From contig CAVRND010000022.1 of the NCBI GenBank assembly GCA_963722495.1, positions 154,817 through 218,816 of the forward strand: a DNA stretch of 64,000 nucleotides, read 5' to 3'. Shown here in pieces: positions 17,230 to 24,896 of this stretch. Numbering within the stretch: the stretch's first letter is position 1; each line of letters begins with the position of its first letter. The position numbers and the translations under genes were made by a program. Origin of the DNA: Hyphomicrobium_A sp963722495. GTDB taxonomy: Bacteria > Pseudomonadota > Alphaproteobacteria > Rhizobiales > Hyphomicrobiaceae. The notes beneath the pieces are model-generated. The model searched no databases. It was not told the origin of the DNA and saw nothing but the letters and a program-made list of their open reading frames with translations.

Positions 17230-18030
17230 CTATGTGGCCGATTGCTTGGCGGCTTGCTGGCGGGCGACGCGCTCCACCAGCCAGATCGACAGCTCGTACA
17301 GCAAAACGGTCGGCAGCATCATAGCCAGCATGCTGAACGGGTCGGGCGGCGACAGCACGGCGGCGACCGCGGTAATGCCGAGAATAGCGTAGCGGCGCCC
17401 CTTACGCAGCGTCGGCGCGGTGACGAGCCCGGCACGGGCGAGCAGCGTCAGCGCCACCGGCAGCTGGAAGCAGATCCCGAACCCGATGATCAGGTTCATG
17501 ATCAGGGCTAGGTATTCCGACACGCGTGCCTGCAGGTGGATTTCGACCGGCCCGCCCGTCTGCTGCATCGACAGGAAAAAGCGCATCGCCATCGGCATGA
17601 CGAGGAAATAGACGACCATGGCGCCGAGCAGGAACAGCAGCGGCGTCGCCACCAGATAGGGCACGAAGGCGCGCCGCTCGTTCTTGTAGAGGCCGGGCGC
17701 GACGAACTTGTAGATCTGGCTGGCGACGATGGGAAACGACAGACAGAAGGCGCCGAACAGGGCGAGCTTCATCTGCGTGAACAGGAATTCCTGCGGCGCC
17801 GTGTAGATCATCTCGATCGGACCGCCGGCGGCGCCGCCCTGCGCCCAAAGGTAGGGGAGCACCAGGATGTTGTAGATCTGCTTAGCGAAGATGAAGCAGA
17901 TCGTGAACGAGATGCCGACGGCGACCAGCGACCAGATCAGGCGCGAGCGCAGCTCGACGAGGTGATCGAGGAGCGGCGCCTTGGAGGCGTCGATATCGTC
18001 CTGGCCGGAACGTTCTACGACGTCACTCAT
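17230..18030 (-). CDS. tatC: Sec-independent translocase subunit TatC
   Basis: This 266-residue inner-membrane protein has six transmembrane helices and the conserved N-terminal LLDHLVELRSRLIWSLVAVG, the site that binds twin-arginine signal peptides together with TatB. Other family stretches are FVAPGLYKNERRAFVPYLVA and a helix with YLALIMNLIIGFGICFQLPV. The start codon overlaps the tatB stop by four bases, indicating translational coupling. The operon order is tatA-tatB-tatC-serS-surE. Confidence 0.96.
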   Translation of the reverse strand: MSDVVERSGQDDIDASKAPLLDHLVELRSRLIWSLVAVGISFTICFIFAKQIYNILVLPYLWAQGGAAGGPIEMIYTAPQEFLFTQMKLALFGAFCLSFPIVASQIYKFVAPGLYKNERRAFVPYLVATPLLFLLGAMVVYFLVMPMAMRFFLSMQQTGGPVEIHLQARVSEYLALIMNLIIGFGICFQLPVALTLLARAGLVTAPTLRKGRRYAILGITAVAAVLSPPDPFSMLAMMLPTVLLYELSIWLVERVARQQAAKQSAT

Positions 18031-18449
18031 GCCGCGCCCCTGTCCGGCTCTTTCTCAGGCTCGGTTGGCGCCGGCAGCGCTTTGTCATCGGGGGTTTCGG
18101 CCGCCAGAGGCTCGGGCGGCGTCTCCGACGCCGGCGCGGCGCTAATGCCGACCTTCGGCGCCTCGACATCGACGCGCGACGCCTCGATCTGATCGTCGAT
18201 GGCGCGCGCGCCGGCATCGATCGTTGCGCGCACCTCGCGGCTCACCGCGTCGAATTCTTGCTTGAGACCGTCGAGCTCCGCTTCGCGCATCGCCTCGTCG
18301 AACTGGCCGCGGAACTCGGCGGCGTGACGGCGGATGACGCCCAGATACTTGCCTATCGTGCGCAGCAGGATCGGCAGGTCCTTGGGACCCACGACGATAA
18401 GCGCCACGACGGCAAGGATCAGCAGCTTGCTGGAGGTGATGTCGAACAT
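18027..18449 (-). CDS. tatB: Sec-independent translocase subunit TatB
   Basis: The 140-residue protein starts MFDITSSKLLILAVVALIVV, one transmembrane helix, followed by the TatB signature GPKDLP and an amphipathic helix (LLRTIGKYLGVIRRHAAEFR). The tail is acidic and Pro/Ala-rich, typical of alphaproteobacterial TatB. It sits with TatC in the receptor complex for folded proteins with RR signal peptides. Confidence 0.95.
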   Translation of the reverse strand: MFDITSSKLLILAVVALIVVGPKDLPILLRTIGKYLGVIRRHAAEFRGQFDEAMREAELDGLKQEFDAVSREVRATIDAGARAIDDQIEASRVDVEAPKVGISAAPASETPPEPLAAETPDDKALPAPTEPEKEPDRGAA

Positions 18450-18529
18450 GCGTCGTTCCGGTTGCCGACGCGCTCAAGGCCACGAGCGCGAGGCGCACAC
18501 CGCGGCGTCGATGCGCGCCGCCCCGCAGC

Positions 18530-18766
18530 TCAGCCCGTCTTGGTGGTGTCGCGCTCGGTCGACTTCACGACGCGCTGGTCGATGACGCGCGGATCTACCG
18601 GGCGCGCTTCGGGCCGCTCGTCCTCGTCGTCCTCGGACAAACCCTTTTTGAAGCTTTTGATGCCCTTAGCCATGTCGCCCATGATGGACGAAATGCGCCC
18701 GCCGCCGCCGAAAAAGAGCAGCGCAACAAGCGCGAGGATGAGCAAATGCCAGCCACTCAGGCCCAT
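18530..18766 (-). CDS. tatA: Sec-independent translocase subunit TatA
   Basis: The 78-residue protein begins MGLSGWHLLILALVALLFFG, one short transmembrane helix, then the FG hinge and an amphipathic helix (ISSIMGDMAKGIKSFKKGLS) and an acidic tail. TatA oligomerises to form the translocation path. It is the first gene of the tat operon; the upstream region has an unusual phased hexamer array (18799-18859). Confidence 0.95.
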   Translation of the reverse strand: MGLSGWHLLILALVALLFFGGGGRISSIMGDMAKGIKSFKKGLSEDDEDERPEARPVDPRVIDQRVVKSTERDTTKTG

Positions 18767-18798
18767 CGTCGTTCGCTCCTGTACCGAATTGCCATGTT

Positions 18799-18859
18799 AG
18801 CAACGGCGAGTTGCTGATAGTCGCCAATCGTAGCAACAAGAAGTTGCTATTCCAGCAAC
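18799..18859. promoter_or_regulatory. Phased array of AGCAAC/GTTGCT hexamers upstream of tatA
   Basis: Five exact hexamers alternate in orientation: AGCAAC at 18799, GTTGCT at 18810, AGCAAC at 18832, GTTGCT at 18843 and AGCAAC at 18854. The start-to-start distances are 11, 22, 11 and 11 bases, about one helical turn each. Two full dyads have the form TAGCAAC-N5-GTTGCT, and one more dyad is GTTGCT-N5-AGCAAC. They lie 33-93 bases upstream of the tatA start, so they could be an operator bound cooperatively by a dimeric regulator, or hairpins in a leader RNA. The regulator is not identifiable. Confidence 0.55.
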
Positions 18860-18934
18860 TGGTATCGCAGAAAGCATATAGGCTCGCAAGGGCGGCAAAG
18901 CACCTCGGGTCGCGGCTAACACCCTACGAAAGCT

Positions 18935-20074
18935 TCACTTTTGGCTCTCCGCGGCGAACACAAGAACGCGGGCCGGATCGATTTGGGCGCGCACCTCGGC
19001 GCCGCGCCCCCAACCGGCGCTTTCGCGCACGCGCACCTTCAGCGGCTTGTCGAACCCCTCGACGGCCACCTCAAGGCGGGCGACGTCGCCGAGGAACTTC
19101 ACGTCCAGCACGCGGCCGGCAAGACCCTCGCCGTCCGTTGACAGGCGAATGCCGCGCTCGCGGATGCAGACGACGGCGCGGGTGCCGTCCGCCAACCCGG
19201 GCGCCGGGAGCCTGCCGATCGGCGTGTCGATGCCGCCGCCGGCGACGCGGTAGCCGATCTCGTTGATCTCGGAGAACAGCCGCGCCACGAACAGATCGGC
19301 AGGCTGATGGTAGAGCGCCTCGGCGGCGCCGGCCTGCACCAGGCGGCCGGCGCGCATGACGGCGATCCGGTCACCGATGCGCATCGCCTCTTCCGGGTTG
19401 TGCGTGACGATGACGGAGGTGGCGCGCGTCTCGCGCAGCAGCGACAGCGTCTCTTCCTGCATAGACTCGCGCAGCTGCACATCGAGGCCGGAAAACGGCT
19501 CGTCCATGAGCATGACGGCAGGCCGCGGAACGATGGCGCGGGCGAGCGCCACGCGCTGCTGCTGGCCGCCCGAGAGAATGTGCGGATACTCGTCGGCGAG
19601 GTTGGCGAGCCCGACGCGCTTCAGGGCCGCCAGCGCCTCACGTCGCGCCTCCGCCTTGGGCAGCGACTTGAGGCCGAAAGCGACGTTGCCGAGGATCGTG
19701 AGATGCGGGAACAGCGCGAAGTCCTGGAACATCAGGCCGACGCCGCGATCCTCCGGCGCAACGAAGCGTGAAGGCCCCGCGACCTCGAGCCCGTTGATCA
19801 GCACGCGCCCGCCGGTCGGCTTCTCGATGCCGGCGGCGACGCGCAGCAGCGTCGTCTTCCCGCAGCCGGACGGGCCCAGCAGGCAGACGATCTCCGCCGG
19901 CGCGATGTCGAGATCGACGCCGGCCAGCGCCTGCGTCTGGTCGTAGTCGCGGATGACGTTTTCGAAGGTGAGCTGGGCCGCGAAGGTGGCGCCCGCACGG
20001 CCCTTGGCGGCGCCGTTGGCATTGCCGTTCTCGGCAGCTGGCGCGCGGCGTGTTTGTTCAGACGACAACGTCAA
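18935..20074 (-). CDS. ABC transporter ATP-binding protein, FbpC/PotA type
   Basis: The 379-residue ATPase has Walker A GPSGCGKTT, signature LSGGQQQR, Walker B VMLMDEP and H-loop VTHNPEEAM, then a C-terminal TOBE-like regulatory domain (IGRLPAPGLADGTRAVVCIR). This matches ATPases of ferric-iron, spermidine/putrescine or thiamine importers. The only start in this frame is TTG at 20074 with AAGGTG upstream, preceding a low-complexity Ala/Asn-rich leader of about 28 residues. No permease or binding-protein gene lies nearby, so its partners must be encoded elsewhere. The substrate cannot be assigned. Confidence 0.85.
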   Translation of the reverse strand: MTLSSEQTRRAPAAENGNANGAAKGRAGATFAAQLTFENVIRDYDQTQALAGVDLDIAPAEIVCLLGPSGCGKTTLLRVAAGIEKPTGGRVLINGLEVAGPSRFVAPEDRGVGLMFQDFALFPHLTILGNVAFGLKSLPKAEARREALAALKRVGLANLADEYPHILSGGQQQRVALARAIVPRPAVMLMDEPFSGLDVQLRESMQEETLSLLRETRATSVIVTHNPEEAMRIGDRIAVMRAGRLVQAGAAEALYHQPADLFVARLFSEINEIGYRVAGGGIDTPIGRLPAPGLADGTRAVVCIRERGIRLSTDGEGLAGRVLDVKFLGDVARLEVAVEGFDKPLKVRVRESAGWGRGAEVRAQIDPARVLVFAAESQK

Positions 20075-20109
20075 CTGACGGGCACCTTGTTACGCGGCAA
20101 CGTCCGCCG

Positions 20110-20961
20110 TCACGGCTTATCGGGCTCCTCGTCGCCGGGCAAGGCTTCCCCGTCCGCGGCCTCATCTCCCTCGCCGTCATCGCTGTCGTCAAGCTCCTCC
20201 TCGTCCTCGTCTTCTCCCGCTTCGAGCGGCAGCTCGTCGGGCATGAGAGACGCAAGGTCGGTGGGATCGGGCACGGTGAAGTCGGGCGGCAGGTTGCCGT
20301 CGAGTAGGCCCGAGGCGCGCAGCTCGGCAAGACCTGGCAGATCCCGAATGCCCTCGAGTCCGAAGTGGCTGAGGAAGGCGTCTGTCGTCCCGTAGGTAAC
20401 AGGGCGACCCGGGGCGCGGCGGCGTCCACGCAAGCGCACCCAGCCGGTCTCCAGCAGAATGTCGATCGTCCCGGCCGACGTAGTCACGCCGCGAATCTCC
20501 TCGATCTCGGCACGCGTCACCGGCTGGTGGTAGGCGATGATGGACAGCGTTTCGAGCGCGGCCTTGGAGAGTCGCCGCTCCTGCGTCGCGTAGCGCTCCA
20601 GCAGGTAGGAAAGATCCTCGGCGGTGCGGAACGCCCACTTGCCGGCGACCTTGACGAGGTTGACACCGCGGCCGGCATAGAACGCGCGCAGCTCCTCGAT
20701 CAGCGCACCGATGTCCTCGCCTTCGGTAAGGTGGCCGGCGAGCTTTGCCTCATCGAGCGGCTCGGAGGCGGCGAACAGCAGCGCTTCGAGGATGCGCAGC
20801 TTCTCGCGGTGATCGGCGAACGGCAGCGCCGCAACATTGCGCGGCAGCGCGTTGCCGCGCACCGGCTCATCGCCCGCGTCCTCGCGTCCGTGGTCGTGGC
20901 TCTCCTGGCTCGATGGGACCAGGCTCAGACGGGGCGGCTCCATGCGCTTTTCTTTCGTCAT
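20110..20961 (-). CDS. scpB: Segregation and condensation protein ScpB
   Basis: From ATG 20961 the product is 283 residues. The two winged-helix domains of ScpB are visible: RILEALLFAASEPLDEAKLA, LSKAALETLSIIAYHQPVTR and RGRRRAPGRPVTYGTTDAFL with HFGLEGIRDLPGL. The C-terminal 60 residues are strongly acidic (DEDEEELDDSDDGEGDEAAD). ScpB binds ScpA and the SMC heads in chromosome condensation. The frame is open to 21012, overlapping scpA, but the leader there is unlikely. Confidence 0.93.
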   Translation of the reverse strand: MTKEKRMEPPRLSLVPSSQESHDHGREDAGDEPVRGNALPRNVAALPFADHREKLRILEALLFAASEPLDEAKLAGHLTEGEDIGALIEELRAFYAGRGVNLVKVAGKWAFRTAEDLSYLLERYATQERRLSKAALETLSIIAYHQPVTRAEIEEIRGVTTSAGTIDILLETGWVRLRGRRRAPGRPVTYGTTDAFLSHFGLEGIRDLPGLAELRASGLLDGNLPPDFTVPDPTDLASLMPDELPLEAGEDEDEEELDDSDDGEGDEAADGEALPGDEEPDKP

Positions 20962-20993
20962 TGGTTGTCCGGCACGCACACGGGTTTCACCAA

Positions 20994-21851
20994 CTAGACG
21001 ACTCGCTGCCATTCCGCTTCGGGCTGCGCCGCATCCGACTTGCGCGGGCGCATGTAAATTGGTTCGAACGGGCCTTCCTGGCGCAGCTCGATACGGCCGT
21101 CGCGCGCCATTTCCAGCGTGGCGCCGAACGAGCTCGCCATCACCGTCTTGCCATTCTCGTGCGCGCCGGCGAACTCCTGCATGCAGCGCTCGAAAGCCAG
21201 CCAGTCGGTGACCGACGGTGCCTCGCCGAGCATGCGTTCCAGGCGAATGCGCGCGTCCTTGATCGACCAGACGGGACGCACCTTGACGACGTGGCCGACC
21301 TTGATCGTGCGGCGGCGCTGATCGGCGTAGGCATGCAGCAGGTCATAGATCTTGGCCGTGAACTCCGTCTCGCGGATGGTCTTGGTGCCTTCCGGCATGC
21401 CGCGCGGAAACACGTCGCGGCCGAGCCGCATGCGCGTCATGAGCTGCGCGGCCGCTTCGCGCATGGCTTCCAGACGCATGAGGCGGAACGACAGGCGGCG
21501 CGCCAGCTCCTCGGCGCTGTGCTCCTCGCCCTTCACAGCCTCGCGCGGCAGCAGCAGTCGCGATTTGAGATAGGTCAGCCACGCCGCCATGACGAGGTAG
21601 TCGGCGGCCAGCTCGAGGCGCAGCTTCTGCGCTTCGCCGATGAAGCCGAGGTATTGGTTGGCGAGCGCCAGCACGGAGATCTTCGACAGGTCGACCTTCT
21701 GCGTGCGCGCCAGCGCGAGCAGCAAATCGAGCGGGCCCTCATAGCCGGCAACGTCGACGATGAGCGCGTCCTCGTCGTCGAAGTGCGCGCCGACGACGGG
21801 CTCCTCCCACGCCGACACGGCCTCGTTCTCTGGTTGCGGCTCGATGGTCAT
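20994..21851 (-). CDS. scpA: Segregation and condensation protein ScpA
   Basis: I take ATG 21851 (285 residues, MTIEPQPENEAVSAWEEP) over a TTG at 21911. Kleisin features: YEGPLDLLLALARTQKVDLS near the N-terminus (binding of the SMC neck), then AADYLVMAAWLTYLKSRLLL and a C-terminal winged helix (TVMASSFGATLEMARDGRIE). It bridges SMC heads together with ScpB. The order nagZ-scpA-scpB is typical for Rhizobiales. Confidence 0.93.
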   Translation of the reverse strand: MTIEPQPENEAVSAWEEPVVGAHFDDEDALIVDVAGYEGPLDLLLALARTQKVDLSKISVLALANQYLGFIGEAQKLRLELAADYLVMAAWLTYLKSRLLLPREAVKGEEHSAEELARRLSFRLMRLEAMREAAAQLMTRMRLGRDVFPRGMPEGTKTIRETEFTAKIYDLLHAYADQRRRTIKVGHVVKVRPVWSIKDARIRLERMLGEAPSVTDWLAFERCMQEFAGAHENGKTVMASSFGATLEMARDGRIELRQEGPFEPIYMRPRKSDAAQPEAEWQRVV

Positions 21852-21927
21852 CGCCCTTGACGGCTCACAAGATTGGGAGTCCGGATCGCGGACCCGCGTT
21901 TGATTCTGCAATCATATAGTGTTGAGT

Positions 21928-22959
21928 TTACACTGATTCAGCACTGCCGGCTGCAATGGCAAGGACCTTGGCCAGTTGCGCTTCGGCCGCAGCGGAATCA
22001 AACGGCCGCGTGGCTTTTGTTATATTAACGGCCGTATCAAAGCGTTGCTGCGCGCGGCCCTCCAGGGTGCCCGAGCCGGCAGCCGCCTGCACCATCTCGG
22101 ACAGATCGCCGCTGCAGTGAAGAGCAAGGTCCGAGCCGGCGGCAATGACGGACTCGGCGCGGGTGCGCATGGGGCCCGTCAAAGCCTTCATGGTGAGGTC
22201 GTCGCTCATCAAGAGCCCGTCGAAGCCGATCTCGCCGCGGATGATCTCGCGCGTGACGATCGGCGATGTGCTGGCCGGCGCTGCGGCATCGATGTCGCGG
22301 AACACGACATGCGCCGTCATCGCCGTCGGCATGTAGCTCAACGCTTTGAACGGCGCGAAGTCGGTTGCCGTCAGCTCGGCACGCGTCTCGGTGACGACGG
22401 GCAGCGACAGGTGGCTGTCGGCAGTCGCGCGGCCATGCCCCGGGATGTGCTTGATCACCGGCACGATGCCGCCGGCCATGAAGCCGTCGCCGACGGCCTT
22501 GGCCAGAGCGACGATTTGATCGACACGGCGGCCGTAGGCGCGATCGCCGATGATGTCGTGCGCGCCTTCAACCGGTAGGTCGACCACCGGCGCACAATCG
22601 GTATTGATCCCAAGATCGGTGAGGTCGGCGGCAAGGAGCCGCGTCGCCTCGAAGGCCGCCATGACCGCCGCCGCGCGGTCGCGCGCGTAAAGCTGGCCGT
22701 AGGCGGCCGCCGGCGGCAGCGCACGCCCGAGCGGGGGACGCAGCCGCTGCACGCGGCCGCCTTCCTGATCGATCAGGACGAGCAGGTCGTCGGCGCCGAC
22801 GGCGGCGCGCACGTCGGCGATCAGCGCGCGGATCTGCGCATGGTCCTTGAGATTGCGCGCAAAGAGAATGAACCCTGCCGGACGCGCGTCCTTGAGGAAT
22901 TGAGCTTCGTCGCGTGACAGCTTCGTGCCCGCGACACCGACGATGAGAGCGGTGCGCAT
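21928..22959 (-). CDS. nagZ: Beta-N-acetylhexosaminidase NagZ
   Basis: The 343-residue family-3 glycoside hydrolase removes GlcNAc from 1,6-anhydro-muropeptides in cytoplasmic peptidoglycan recycling. Family motifs are LVLIDQEGGRVQRLRPP, VIKHIPGHGRATADSHLSLP (the mobile loop with the Asp-His catalytic dyad) and LLMSDDLTMKAL (catalytic nucleophile Asp). ATG 22959 is preferred over GTG 22962. It heads the nagZ-scpA-scpB group, with 76 bases upstream to the SPOR gene and normal length. Confidence 0.94.
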   Translation of the reverse strand: MRTALIVGVAGTKLSRDEAQFLKDARPAGFILFARNLKDHAQIRALIADVRAAVGADDLLVLIDQEGGRVQRLRPPLGRALPPAAAYGQLYARDRAAAVMAAFEATRLLAADLTDLGINTDCAPVVDLPVEGAHDIIGDRAYGRRVDQIVALAKAVGDGFMAGGIVPVIKHIPGHGRATADSHLSLPVVTETRAELTATDFAPFKALSYMPTAMTAHVVFRDIDAAAPASTSPIVTREIIRGEIGFDGLLMSDDLTMKALTGPMRTRAESVIAAGSDLALHCSGDLSEMVQAAAGSGTLEGRAQQRFDTAVNITKATRPFDSAAAEAQLAKVLAIAAGSAESV

Positions 22960-23038
22960 CACCTATCCGAGGCAAATTTCAGATGAGGCCACCTAGCATC
23001 GCAGGGCGCGCCCGTCGAGCGCGCCCAGATAAGGCTGC

Positions 23039-24844
23039 TTAGTAAGGGGTAACCCAGCAGTCCTTGTAGCCGGAGGCCTTGAGCTGCGTGCACAGCTCGT
23101 TCGCTTGCGAACGGGAGCCCGGAGGGCCGACGAGGAGGCGATGATAAGCGCCTTTGCCGGCCAGGGTCGTTTCTCGAACGTCGGGGGTCTTGCTGGCGAG
23201 CACGGGGCCGTACTGCTGCTGCATATCGGCAAACTTGCGCAGAGCATCGAGGCGGCTGGTGCCGGACGCGGGCACCGAGGCCAGCACGACGACATAGCCA
23301 TTGGCGCCGCTGGCGCTGGTCGCACCGGAGTCGGTGGTTGTAGGCGCGGCGGTTGCGACCCGCTGCTTCTTCGGCGCCGCCGGCGGAGCGGCGTCCTCTT
23401 CGGGCAGGCTGGCCGTCGAGGCGGGAATGACCTTGGTCGACTTGACGTTGACGCGTGCCTTGGGCGGCGCGTTGACCACCGCCGGCTCGGCCTCGGCCGG
23501 CTGCTGGCGCGGCGGCTCGACGGGTGCGGAGCGCTGTGGCGGCGCCTGCGCGGCGCTGCCGAAGGCGTCGACGACCGTAAGACCGGGAACCGAAACGCTC
23601 TCATCGTGCGCGGGCGGCGCCGGCTCGGAAGCCCCGGACGGCGGGGCGATCTGGCCGTCGCGACCGACGACCAGCGTCGTCACCTTGCGCGAGCCGTTGC
23701 TGTCGGTGGCGTCGGCTTCGGAAAGACCGCCGGCGTGCTCTTCGCCGGTAGATCCGCCCTCACCCAGACGGCCGAGAACCTTGCTATCGGTGTGCGAAAA
23801 TTGCTTGCCGCCCGGATCGAGCGGCTTTTCCTTGGCCGGCGTTGCCTCGCTCGAGACGACGGGCGTTGCGCCGTCGGGCGCCGGACCGCCAAGCACAGCC
23901 TTGTAAGCCTGCGCCAACCCATATCCGAGGCCAATTGCGACGACGACGGCGCCGGCAATGCGCATGGTCCAGCTGCCGCGACGGGGCTCCTCGGCCTCGT
24001 ACGCCGGAGCTTCTTCCTGGTTGTAGGTGGGCTCGAGCGCGTTGCCGTGCTGCTGATCGTAGCCGTGCTGGCCGCGGCCATAGCCCTGCTGATCGAGAGC
24101 GGGGTCCCCATAGGCAGCCGCGGGCATCGCCCAATCTGCCTGCTGCAGCGGGTCGGCGTGCGGATGATTGGCATTGGCGGGGAATGGCGCGTCCGACGGC
24201 AGGTAGGCGCCGAGATCGTGGCCGTAGGGATCAGTCGAAGGCGCGGCAGGCGGCCACTGGTCGTAGTTCGGCGCAGCGCCGAAGTTAGCAACCGGATCAT
24301 GCTGCGGCGCGCGGGGAGGAGCGTACTGCGGCGCGGCCTGGGGTGGCATCTGACGATAGCCTCCGGCGGCGTGGATCGGATCGCGATCGGCCGGCGGCGC
24401 CATCTGCGGACGGGCCGTCTGCGGACGCTGCTGTGGCGGCGCCTGACGCGCCTGCTGGGCGTAGACCGGCGGCTGAGTGCGCGGATTATCGAAGTCGTGC
24501 GTCGGTTGCGCATTGCGCGCGCTGTCGAGACTGCTGAGCCCCTGACGATTGGGGGGCGGTGCTGCAGGAGCCGGCGCCTGCGGCGGCGCGTATTGTGGCT
24601 GCTGCGGATAATGGTAGCCCTGCTGGCCGTTGTAGGCAGGTGCCTGCGGCGGCTGCTGCTCTCCGTAGCCCTGCTGCGGATAGGCCGGAGCCTGCGGCGG
24701 CGGTCCCGGCTGGGCGTATTGCGGCGCCTGGGGCGCGGCCTGCGGGCGCTGCGCGGGGCGACCGGCGGTGCGGGGGTCGGGCTCGCCGGCTGCTGGACGC
24801 TGCTGCGGCCATCCTCCGTTCGGGGCACCTTGGGAACGAGACAT
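23039..24844 (-). CDS. SPOR-domain protein with Pro/Gln-rich N-terminus
   Basis: The 601-residue protein has a low-complexity N-terminal third rich in Pro, Gln, Tyr and Ala, one transmembrane helix (TMRIAGAVVVAIGLGYGLAQ, about residue 295), a variable periplasmic linker, and a C-terminal SPOR domain (YVVVLASVPASGTSRLDALR, YHRLLVGPPGSRSQANELC). SPOR domains bind denuded glycan strands at the division site. The gene is next to argS and nagZ, as in other Rhizobiales. Start ATG 24844. Confidence 0.9.
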   Translation of the reverse strand: MSRSQGAPNGGWPQQRPAAGEPDPRTAGRPAQRPQAAPQAPQYAQPGPPPQAPAYPQQGYGEQQPPQAPAYNGQQGYHYPQQPQYAPPQAPAPAAPPPNRQGLSSLDSARNAQPTHDFDNPRTQPPVYAQQARQAPPQQRPQTARPQMAPPADRDPIHAAGGYRQMPPQAAPQYAPPRAPQHDPVANFGAAPNYDQWPPAAPSTDPYGHDLGAYLPSDAPFPANANHPHADPLQQADWAMPAAAYGDPALDQQGYGRGQHGYDQQHGNALEPTYNQEEAPAYEAEEPRRGSWTMRIAGAVVVAIGLGYGLAQAYKAVLGGPAPDGATPVVSSEATPAKEKPLDPGGKQFSHTDSKVLGRLGEGGSTGEEHAGGLSEADATDSNGSRKVTTLVVGRDGQIAPPSGASEPAPPAHDESVSVPGLTVVDAFGSAAQAPPQRSAPVEPPRQQPAEAEPAVVNAPPKARVNVKSTKVIPASTASLPEEDAAPPAAPKKQRVATAAPTTTDSGATSASGANGYVVVLASVPASGTSRLDALRKFADMQQQYGPVLASKTPDVRETTLAGKGAYHRLLVGPPGSRSQANELCTQLKASGYKDCWVTPY

Positions 24845-24896
24845 CGTGTGAACCCCTCGAAGCGCTGTTCCAGTCGTTGGGCGTCGAATTCGGAGT

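Noticed and set aside
21851..21911. Longer scpA from a TTG start at 21911
   Set aside because: ATG 21851 gives a family-like start; the 20 extra residues look non-coding.
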